From Mesostigma viride (taxonomy: Eukaryota > Streptophyta > Mesostigmatophyceae > Mesostigmatales > Mesostigmataceae): a stretch of 64,000 nucleotides of DNA. The stretch lies in NCBI GenBank assembly GCA_009746045.1, contig RPFO01000184.1:422381-486380 (forward strand), read 5' to 3'. Below are positions 44,501 to 56,200 of the stretch, in pieces (positions within the stretch are counted from its first letter, which is position 1; each line of letters begins with the position of its first letter). Position numbers and translations under genes: made by a program. The notes under the pieces are model-generated. The model was not told where the DNA came from, searched no databases, and saw only the letters and a program-made list of their open reading frames with translations.

Positions 44501-47500
44501 CTTCCAGCTCCAGGCTGCGGCAGAACTCCTCTGTCTTGGTCAGCACGATGCGGCCCTCGTCACCCTCCACCTCCTCCGCCCCGCCCCCGATCACCTCCCC
44601 GTTGGCCGTGCGCACGCGCTCTAACGCCGCCAGCTGGCGCGCGACCGCCTCGGGGCCCTTGGCCTCCGCTAAGGCCCCCCCCGTCCTGTCGGAGGAGGCG
44701 GCGGCAGCGTCACCGTTACCGGCGACGGTCTTCAGGGCGAGTCGACGTGACCGTTCCAGCGAGCGTGCCAGCTCGTCGTCGTCGTCGTCATCCGCGGCGG
44801 CGTCCTTTCGGGCAGCCTCGCGTGCTGCCTCCTCTGCCCGGGGGGGGGCGGGGGGCATAAGAGGGGAGGAAAGGGGGTGCAGGGAGGGAGGGGGGATTAA
44901 GGGTAGGGGAGGAAGTGGACAATAAGGGATGCAGGAAAAGGGGTTGAACACGATTTGCAGTGAGGAAAAAGGGAAGTAAGGAACGCACTGCAGGGTACGG
45001 CGCGGTCAGGGCAGGGGAGCGCAGGAAGGGAAGTAAAAAGGGTGAAATATAAAAAGAACGGACAAGGCATGGAGAAGACGTGGAAGATGAAGCAAACGAG
45101 GATGCACATATGGAGTGGGTGAGAGGGGGTCCAGGGTGGGGAAGGGAGGAAGAGGGGCTATGGCAGACGAAAGGCAGGAGTCTTGAGAAAGAAATGGAAG
45201 GGGCTTAAACGGGGAGAAAAAGGCGTGAGGGAGACCTGGCTTCAGCAGACTCCCCTGTGCCCTGACCTGGCTTCGCTCCTCTTCTTGCCTCAGGAGAGCT
45301 ACCAAGGTTTTCCTACCTAAGGAGCCTGCCAGCGAAAGATTACTCATGTCAGGATAGGGAACGGTACTGTCCGCCATCAAAGGCTGTTCGTTATTCATGT
45401 GCACGGCATTGCCCCTCCTGCTCCTGCTCAACCCCCCCCCCCCCCCCGCCACCTGACAGCGCCCAAGGCCACAGGCAGTCCGGTCAGCGACAGCTTTCCT
45501 TGCAAAGCCGTAGCCATGTGGGCTATGCGGGCTGCGCGGACGGGCAGCTTTACGAGGGACCTTTCGCAAGGACGGGGGTCTCTGCCCACCCCAGGGTTTG
45601 TGGGCGCCCCAGGAAGAGAGGGTCCCAGGATGTGGGGAGGTGCCGCGCTCGCTGGTTGTGGCAGCCGAACCTTAACACGGGGAAGGGGAGGTCATGGCAA
45701 AGTCTTCCCGTGCTGGATAAAGCTGCAAGAACCGCTCCTGCCCTGCAAAACAGTTCCTAAGCGGCAAGAGTTTCTAAGCTGCAAAAACGGTTCCTAAGCT
45801 GCAGATGCGTTTGTGAGCTACGAGAGGGTGCCAGCATCACATATTTAAGATGTCACCTAATAAAGCTAAAGTTGGGCGTTTACAGCCTGTACATTTGAAG
45901 CTGGGACCCCAAAATGATGATTCGTGGGTGCCAGCCCTCGCGCCAGTTTGCTGAGATAGGGTACTGACGCTAACCCATGCTGACGTGGCGCAATGCAAGA
46001 GTAGTTTTCTTTGGGGGGGGCAGCTTCTGAACGAGCTTGAATTGGAGTAAGTACACCGAACACTCTTATCCAGCAGTACTACCACGGCACTACCATACCA
46101 CAACCATGTGCAATCACACCACGGCCATACTGGTGCCATATTTTTATCACACCGTACTATACACACATGAGTACCCCACCGAAACTACCCTACACCCCTG
46201 TACTACCATACTACTAACACTACCAATACCAGTATCGCATACGGCCTGCAGGTGCAGCTGGGCCGCACTTCTGGTATGCTACCTTGCAGCGCGCGCGACG
46301 CATCCGCCGCCTTGGACATGGCTTGCGCATAGCCCTCCTGACGCGACTGGGCCTGTTTGGGGGGGCAGAAAATAAGGGAAGAGTGGGGGACCAGGGAAGA
46401 GATAAGCCACAGTACAGGCCCAAACAGGGGACATCGGTAATACTGGCCGGATTCTCCTGATTTCTGGCCTGCGCTGGGTGTCTCATGGACATAGTAAACT
46501 GGGCACACAAAGAGAAAGACAATCATTTCGTCTCCAAAGGTAAAAGGTTTATACATACTTTATGTATTCTTCTTTTTATATTCTTACTTTTATTTATATA
46601 CATTTTCCCTTTCCCTAGACCTCCCCACGAGGGGCCATCTTTGTAGAGCAACAGGTCACGCAAGGACAATGACAAGCATTTCGGCGCCAATGGTCATTTT
46701 CATGCTACCTGCTTACGTGGGAGCGTGTTAGCAGTGCGGCAGCAATCCTAGAATGCACTTTGAAATACTATAATAGTACTATCTTTTAGCATGCATCGCA
46801 CCGGCCATAGACAAGAAAATGAAGATGTCAGCTAAAGAAGGAAGCACTATGCTGGAGCTATATTTAAAACACTATATGTTCTGATCAGACACTCCGCAAA
46901 GGTGAAAACCATTTGCGGTCAGTGCCGGGCCGCGGAAAACGCGGAAAAACGCGATCTGCAAATGAATCTGACCGGAATCGAACTGGGGACCTCTCGCTAT
47001 ATATATTTTTTGAAGTTAAGTTCACCGACAATCCACAATTCCCGCAGGGTGGCTGCAAGAGCTCAGGGGTAATACCTGCCAGTGAGCCCCCCAAGAACAC
47101 TGCATGGCCCCCCAAGGATACCCCGCGTCGACTTGACCAACCAATCAAGGTTCATGGAGGAATCCAATCGTTGATCAAACCACGCAGCCCGGGGAGGACC
47201 TGTGCCCACGTGACGTCATCATGCGCTTTACTGTGTTGATTGATTCACAATCACTACCTGCCGCCGCCGGTTCATGGATGACCAACTTACAAATGGATGG
47301 ATGGACATATCCTACCATGACCTATCCTAGCACTACCTGCCGCTGCCGGTCCTCCTGCAGGCGGGCCTCCCTGGTCGATCCCCCAGCGGTCCTTGAGCCT
47401 GCCAGGTGTCATGTGTATGGGAATAGAGGGGGGTTGGGGGGGGCCACAAGGAAGGTCAGGGCTGTTCACGAGACACGAGTCATGATTTATCAGGCTCATC

Positions 47501-50267
47501 CACGATGAAGCTGACCAAAAGCGCGCACTGGTGAAGTGGGCAGCGAGAGGGTATAAATACGCAGTCACAGGACCCGTCAGGGGCATAAGCAGTCAAGCGA
47601 CGTTATTGGGCATAAGCAATCACCCGCCGTCATGGGCATTGGGCGTAAGCAATCACCGTGACCGTCACGGGCGTAAGCAGGTCATAGGCCCTGTCACAGG
47701 CGCAAGACAATCCATGGAGTGGGTAGCAACCGGGTGGGAAATGAGCCAGCCCACATGGACATGGGCAAACCCTAAACAAATTGGCTCTACCAGCTATTTG
47801 TTCGTGACACGAGTAAACGAAGAAAGTACTCACCCAGCTCGGTGTTCGGGTCGCCCTCCGCCGCCGCCTCCAGCTCATCCACAATACTGACGGGCTTGGC
47901 ACGCAGCTTCTTCTTCTTTTTGGTCTGGTGTGTGGGGCAGGGGCGACGAGGCAGGACAAGGCACACACACACCAGCATCTATCAGCCCACATCCCGTGCA
48001 ACTCACCCAGCGCATCCAGCGCACCCGCCGCAAACCCTATGCCCAAGCAAGGCAGAAACAAGGAAGGAACCTAGTCTAACAAGGCCTAACGAACCCTACA
48101 CCCAAGCCATTAGACCCCACAGGACACAAGGAACCTAGTCTAACAAGGCCTAACGAACCCTACACCCAAGTCATTAGACCCCACAGGACACAAGGAACCT
48201 AGTCTAGAAAGGCCTAACGAACCCTACACCCAAGCCATTAGACCCCACAGGACACAAGGAACCTAGTCTAACAAGGCCTAACGAACCCTACACCCAAGCC
48301 ATTAGACCCCACAGGACACAAGGAACCTAGTCTAGAAAGGCCTAACGAACCCTACACCCAAGCCATTAGACCCCACAGGACACAAGGAACCTAGTCTAGA
48401 AAGGCCTAACGAACCCTGCACCCAAGCCATTAGACCCCACAGGACACAAGGAACCTAGTCTAACAAGGTCTAACGAACCCTACACCCAAGCCATTAGACC
48501 CCATTGGACACAAGGAACCTAGTCTAACAAGGCCTAACGAGCCCTACACCCAAGCCATTAGACCCCACAGGACACAAGGAACCTAGTCTAACAAGGCCTA
48601 ACGAACCCTACACCCAAGCCATAAGACCCCATTGGACACAAGGAACCTAGTCTAACAAGGCCTAACGAACCCTACACCCAAGCCATTAGACCCCACAGGA
48701 CACAAGGAACCTAGTCTAACAAGGCCTAACGAGCCCTACACCCAAGCCATTAGACCCCACAGGACACAAGGAACCTAGTCTAACAAGGCCTAACGAACCC
48801 TACACCCAAGCCATTAGACCCCACAGGACACAAGGAACCTAGTCTAACAAGGCCTAACGAACCCTACACCCAAGCCATTAGACCCCACAGGACACAAGGA
48901 ACCTAGTCTAACAAGGCCTGACGAACCCTACACCCAAGCCATTAGACCCCACAGGACACAAGGAACCTAGTCTAACAAGGCCTAACGAACCCTGCACCCA
49001 AGCCATTAGACCCCACAGGACACAAGGAACCTAGTCTAACAAGGCCTAACGAACCCTACACCCAAGCCATTAGACCCCACAGGACACAAGGAACCTAGTC
49101 TAGAAAGGCCTAACGAACCCTACACCCAAGCCATTAGACCCCACAGGACACAAGGAACCTAGTCTAACAAGGCCTAACGAACCTTGCACCCAAGCCATTA
49201 GACCCCACAGGACACAAGGAACCTAGTCTAACAAGGCCTGACCGCAATACGCATTCCTCGTGATGCATCGCCTGGGCAACGCATGCGCTCTCTAATGAAG
49301 CCTGTTTAGGGTTTAGGGTTGAAGGCCTAGGGGATTTAGGGTTGAAGGCTTATCAACAGTGTTATCGATGTTATGAACACGGTGACTGCTGTTTCGACCA
49401 CCGTTATTGTCGATGCCATGCGAGTCATGGCATTATTTATTTTAGACTAGACGTGGACATACATGTACATATTGACGTCTTGGGGAGACGTCCACTTTAT
49501 CTTAAATTGGGGAATTCAGTGCTCTGTGGTCCCCCAACGGGGACACGAGACTAATTAATTAATTAAAGGTGTCTTGGAATCTGCGCGATCACGGATACCG
49601 ATGATTTACTGAAATGGAAAAAAGCAACAACAAGGGAAAACCACATTACCGCAATCACACAAGATATCCCAGTATCCTTACTTGCCGTGCAGGAATGATG
49701 TTAGGTTTCATGTTTTCTCATTGACATTCACATTCCAGAACGCCTCACGGTGGGCCGCTTAAGGCCGCCGTCTTCTGCTAGGTTCAGCCGCGGGGTTTTA
49801 TTACATCCGCTCCCCTTCAACAATTCTTACTTCCTAATATTACAACTTGTACATTATGTCTGAACAATTTCACATTTGATATGGCATCACATTCGGCTGC
49901 CTAAAGAAGGCCGGCATCCCTTCCTAGCTGAAGTTACCGGGTATTAGTGCACACACAACCTAGTGTTTTTACTCTTGATTAATGCCTCACCTTAATGCCT
50001 CACCATTTAGCTTTAAGGCCTCACCTTGGGCCGCTTGAAGGCCGCCATCTCCTCTTGCGTATAGTACTCAGACGTGGCGGCCACCGTGGGGGGGCCGGAT
50101 GCCAGCGAGTGCGCCATGCCCAGCTTCAGCTTGCGGCGGATCTGGCGGGGCACAGTAGCAAGGGCATGATAGTGAACAGGTATAGTGAACAGTCAGGCGC
50201 AAGGATGTGGAGATGACAGCAGCAACAGTAATACGATGCGATGGCCTTGCGAAGCAGTGTAGCGAAA

Positions 50268-50299
<32 letters not shown>

Positions 50300-53200
50300 T
50301 GATCATGAGTTCGATGCTCAGAATTAGAAATAGTATAATGGAAGTTGGTCGATGAAATTGGGCTAGAATTATAAATGATTTGGGCACCGCTAGGATCCGG
50401 ACCACAGGACCTCTAGCGATATTTTTAGTTGTAGTCATGAACAATCTCATGCGAACTACAATACAGCAAACACGCATAGGGACTAGTATTCGAAATCGTC
50501 TTCGCTGGAACCGCGTGAATGATACTAGTGAACACGAGTAGCGAGCAGGTATAGTGGGAGCTAATCGAAACCGCGTTACCTACTACCGTGCAAACGCTAC
50601 TAGTGAACGTGGAGCACGGGTGACAAGCGCCCAGGAACAAGGGGCATGATAGCAAACACAACAAGGAAGCAGGAAAACAAGGAGATGGTGACAGCCAAAG
50701 CAAAAGAGACAGCTACAAAAAGGGCTAACAAAGCAAGTGGGCTGTGAGAGCCCATCGATGAAGATTCCTCATCCCTCCAGCTGCCTATTTTCATTCGCAC
50801 TTCAAAGAGCATCTTCACCAATAACAAAAAAAAAATAGGCAAAAACTAAAAGAATAGCAAGAATGATAACAATTACAGCCGCTGCCATGCACGGCATTCC
50901 CCCCGCTCACCTCCTCCTGCTGCCTCGCGGCCGCGTCCTGCACGCCGTTGGTGTCGATGACCATCGCCTGGCGGGTGGCGGCCATCAAGGAGTGCGCCAG
51001 GTGCTCGTAGAGAAACAGGCCGACCAGATATCAATAAATGGTCGAAGACAGAAGCAAGACAAGGGAGAAAAAGATATTCTGTATCCAAATAACCACTATT
51101 TTGAAGCCTTCCTGCATAATCTGTGTCGCAGCACTCTCAAAGAAAGAAGCCCCCTTGCCACAAGCAACAAGTACTTTCGCCTTGGGCGCCCTGTCTGTAC
51201 AGAAGAAGTAGACTTATACTTACATCCGTCTCGGGCTCCTCGTCGTAGTGCGAGAGAATGGCCTTCTTCTCGCCCTCCTCATCAAACCTGGCAACCGGCA
51301 CAGGGCACAGGGCACAGGGCACAGGGCACAGGGCACAGGGCACAGGGCACAGGGCACAGGGCACAGGGCACAGGGCACAGGGCACAGGGCACAGGGCACA
51401 GGGCACAGGGCACAGGGCACAGGGCACAGGGCACAGGGCACAGGGCACAGGGCACAGGGCACAGGGCACAGGGCACAGGGCACAGGGCACAGGGCACAGG
51501 GCACAGGGCACAGGGCACAGGGCACAGGGCACAGGGCACAGGGCACAGGGCACAGGGCACAGGGCACAGGGCACAGGGCACAGGGCACAGGGCACAGGGC
51601 ACAGGGCACAGGGCACAGGGCACAGGGCACAGGGCACAGGGCACAGGGCACAGGGCACAGGGCACAGGGCACAGGGCACAGGGCACAGGGCACAGGGCAC
51701 AGGGCACAGGGCACAGGGCACAGGGCACAGGGCACAGGGCACAGGGCACAGGGCACAGGGCACAGGGCACAGGGCACAGGGCACAGGGCACAGGGCACAG
51801 GTCACAGGTCACAGGTCACAGGTCACAGGTCACAGGTCACAGGTCACAGGTCACAGGTCACAGGTCACAGGTCACAGGTCACAGGTCACAGGTCACAGGT
51901 CACAGGTCACAGGTCACAGGTCACAGGTCACAGGTCACAGGTCACAGGTCACAGGTCACAGGTCACAGGTCACAGGTCACAGGTCACAGGTCACAGGTCA
52001 CAGGGCACAGGGCACAGGGCACAGGGCACAGGTCACAGGTCACAGGTCACAGGTCACAGGTCACAGGTCACAGGTCACAGGTCACAGGTCACAGGTCACA
52101 GGTCACAGGTCACAGGTCACAGGTCACAGGTCACAGGTCACAGGTCACAGGTCACAGGTCACAGGTCACAGGTCACAGGTCACAGGTCACAGGTCACAGG
52201 TCACAGGTCACAGGTCACAGGTCACAGGTCACAGGTCACAGGTCACAGGTCACAGGTCACAGGTCACAGGTCACAGGTCACAGGTCACAGGTCACAGGTC
52301 ACAGGTCACAGGTCACAGGTCACAGGTCACAGGTCACAGGTCACAGGTCACAGGTCACAGGTCACAGGTCACAGGTCACAGGTCACAGGTCACAGGTCAC
52401 AGGTCACAGGTCACAGGTCACAGGTCACAGGTCACAGGTCACAGGTCACAGGTCACAGGTCACAGGTCACAGGTCACAGGTCACAGGTCACAGGTCACAG
52501 GTCACAGGTCACAGGTCACAGGTCACAGGTCACAGGTCACAGGTCACAGGTCACAGGTCACAGGTCACAGGTCACAGGTCACAGGTCACAGGTCACAGGT
52601 CACAGGTCACAGGTCACAGGTCACAGGTCACAGGTCACAGGTCACAGGTCACAGGTCACAGGTCACAGGTCACAGGTCACAGGTCACAGGTCACAGGTCA
52701 CAGGTCACAGGTCACAGGTCACAGGTCACAGGTCACAGGTCACAGGTCACAGGTCACAGGTCACAGGTCACAGGTCACAGGGCACAAGGGCACAAATGCA
52801 TTGTGAGAAGTGGCCCCACATCCGTTCCCTTATGAAGCGATGGTGGGAGATGCCAGCAGACAGTTCCAGATGGCAGATCAGTCAGGAAAACATGCATGGG
52901 CACGCGAGTGCCATACACCTGGCCCAGGTGCCAGAACGGCAGCAAGAACTAACACCTCCCCAAGCTGGCCACTGAAATGCTGCTAAATTGGCAACGAACA
53001 GCATACTCCTGTGAAGTTTTCCATAAAGGTAAAAAAGTTTTTGGAGTAAGTTTTTGAGTGCGTGAACAGTAGGGATACTTTGGGATCGCGGACATATGCC
53101 TGCGAGGGTACCATCACCAGCAGATCTATTCAACCCTACTGGGAAAATGGATTAGGAGAGTTAGGCGGTCATCCCACGCTCATCATTCAGTGTCTCCAAG

Positions 53201-56200
53201 AATGAACCAGGTGATGTGTTCTTTTGCACCATGTACGGCCAACTACCTTGATGTGGCGTAAAGTGATCACGCAGGCTCTCCGGTCTTCATACTTGCCCAC
53301 CTAATCATGTACCTTCACCAATCGTCACGTTTGCCCCAGTAGGCATTGTGGAGAGAAGCTTACTGGCGGTTGTGCTTGCACCCCATTATTAAGATATGGG
53401 CACTCATCAGCGGTCACGCTTGCACCCCGAAGATCATTATCATTATATTACTTCAGCATACAAACCTAAAACGGCAGTATTCAAGAAAACCACTCACCGG
53501 TCGTCATGGTTTCCCCCCTAACTACAAACAGGCATGTCTCTAGAGACTTCTCACCGATGGCCGTACTTGCCGCCCTCCTGATAAACAGTTAATGAAAGTA
53601 TCTACAACAGTTTAAACGGGACCACGCACCAGTCGTCGTGCTTGCCGGCCTTCTCATAAACAGTTGTCTATGACAGCATAAGCGAGACCACGCACCGGTC
53701 GTCGTACTTGCCGGCCTTCTTGGCCTCCCGTCGCGCCTTCTCGCGCTTCTTCTGCTCCGCCACCGACACGTTCTCCAGCTCGTCCTCCTCTGGTAGTGGA
53801 GGAAGAAGGACACGGCAGTATGGGGGCATATGTGGGGAGCAATAGACATGAGAGGGCATGCGTCCATGCTAACACAATGGGCACACCCACGTTCTCCAAC
53901 TCGCCCTCCTCTGGTAGTGGAGGAAGAAGGACACAGCAATATGGGGGCATATGTGGGGAGCAATAGACATGAGAGGGCATACTTCCATGCTAACACAATG
54001 GGCACACCCACGTTCTCCAACTCGCCCTCCTCTGGTAGTGGGGGAAGAAGGACGCAGCAATATGGGGGCATATGTGGGGAGCAGTAGACACGAGAGGGCA
54101 TACGTCCATGCTAAAACAATGGCCACACCCACGTTTTCCAGCTCGCCCTCCGGCCTCCTCTGGTGGTGAACACATATGGCGATGTGACGGCACAAGTATA
54201 AGAAAACATGCAGCGCATGTGGGCGACAGCAACCAATCCAAACAGCCGCACATGGGTGGCCGATCCGGCATCAGCACACTTGTCACGCACGAGTGCCAGC
54301 AGACTATGCAATGCAAGGGCACCAACAACGTGCGAATGCCAGTAGCTAATCCAACAGGCAGGCGCCAGTAGCTAATCCAACAAGCAGGCGCCGGTAGCTA
54401 ATCCAACGAGGCGCCAGTAGCTAATCCAACAAGCAGGCGCAAATAGCCAACATCCCTGTCGACCAACATCGTGCTGCCGTTGCCTTTCCAGAGTAAGGAT
54501 CGTGCCAACCGCAAGAAACACAGAATCGATTCGACATCAGTTCCTCACGGAAAGAAATGCGATGCTTCCGACTTGCTCGTACCACCACTATTGATGCTGC
54601 CATCCGCACTCACAGCACGCTGGCCTCCCAAACGTTTCCTGTGAGGAACGCTATGAGATCCTCCAAACGCTCTGAGGAACATTCCTACCGATACAACCAC
54701 TCCTATATGTTAGTATACTACGATATACTAGTACATATACTACAACAATATATACTACTGTATTCAACCGCAGACGCCGACAAGCTGCTCCAGCACTCCT
54801 CGCTTGCGGAGGCCACCCACCCTCGTTGATGTCCCCATCGGCGATCACCGCGCTGTCCTTGAGCGTGAGGATCATCTCCTGACCGTCGCGGAGTGCATCG
54901 GCACCGTGCCGGATCTTCAGCCCCTTGAGGTCCTCTGTCCAAACAAAGGGGCGGGTGGAAGGGGGGGAGGGCTATCGAAGAGGTTTAAGGAGGGGTATTG
55001 AAGAGGGGCAAGGAGGGCTATGGAAGAGGGGCAAGGAGGGCTATTGAAGAGGGGCAAGGACGGCTATTGAAGAGGGGCAGGGAGGGCTATTGAAGAGGGG
55101 CAAGGACGGCTATTGAAGAGGGGCAAGGAGGGCTATTGAAGAGGGGCAAGGAGGGCTATTGAAGAGGGGCAAGGAGGGCTATCGAAGAGGGGCAAGGAGG
55201 GCTATCGAAGAGGGGCAAGGAGGGCTATTGAAGAGGGGTCAGGAGGGCTATTGAAGAGGGGTCAGGAGGGGTAAGGCAGACGTGCCCTACCATGCCCCCT
55301 GCCGCGAGATTTGCACTTGTCATGCGTTCACGGGTCCACGTGTGGCCTCACCAAGTTCACACAACTAGCGCTTCACGAGATTGTTGAATCCAACGGTTGA
55401 ATCCAAAAATTCAGCTTTAACTTATACTGCCCAAAAAGTCAACCCTCGTGCCCGTGTTCCCAGATAGACGATAGGCTTGGCATCCCGCGGGCACTACAGT
55501 TTCGTTTCGTGCACACGCTAATCCAGGCACAAAGACACGCATGCATGATCAATCATTTTCCTTTCAACAAACTACCCTGATTCTGACATTCTTCCGTTCA
55601 GCTGAGGGCAACAGCAAGAGAAGCTCACGCTCCTCCCGTGGCCACTGTAATGCCGACATTGTTCCGATGGAAAACGAGGGCAACAGCAAGAGAAGCTCAC
55701 CCTCCTCCCGTGGCTACTATAATGCCGACATTGTTCCGATGGAAAACGAGGGCAACAGCAAGAGAAGCTCACGCTCCTCCCGTGGCTACTATAATGCCGA
55801 CATTGTTCCGATGGAAAACGAGGGCAACAGCAAGAGAAGCTCACGCTCCTCCCGTGGCTACTATAATGCCGACATTGTTCCGATGGAAAACGAGGGCAAC
55901 AGCAAGAGAAGCTCACGCTCCTCCCGTGGCTACTATAATGCCGACATTGTTCCGATGGAAAACGAGGGCAACAGCAAGAGAAGCTCACGCTCCTCCCGTG
56001 GCTACTATAATGCCGACATTGTTCCGATGGAAAACGAGGGCAACAGCAAGAGAAGCTCACGCTCCTCCCGTGGCCACTGTAATGCCGACATTGTTCCGAT
56101 GGAAAACGAGGGCAACAGCAAGAGAAGCTCACGCTCCTCCCGTGGCTACTATAATGCCGACATTGTTCCGATGGAAAACGAGGGCAACAGCAAGAGAAGC

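Noticed and set aside
48061-49238. Possible CRISPR-like array
   Set aside because: Units are contiguous 64-bp tandem copies with no variable spacers, and the DNA is eukaryotic nuclear.
50863-52975. Plus-strand frames of 525-647 codons (and minus-strand frames of about 200 codons) through 51297-52794
   Set aside because: They are products of a 7-bp tandem repeat without stops in any frame, inside a SART1 intron; repeat peptides such as GHRSQVT are artefacts.
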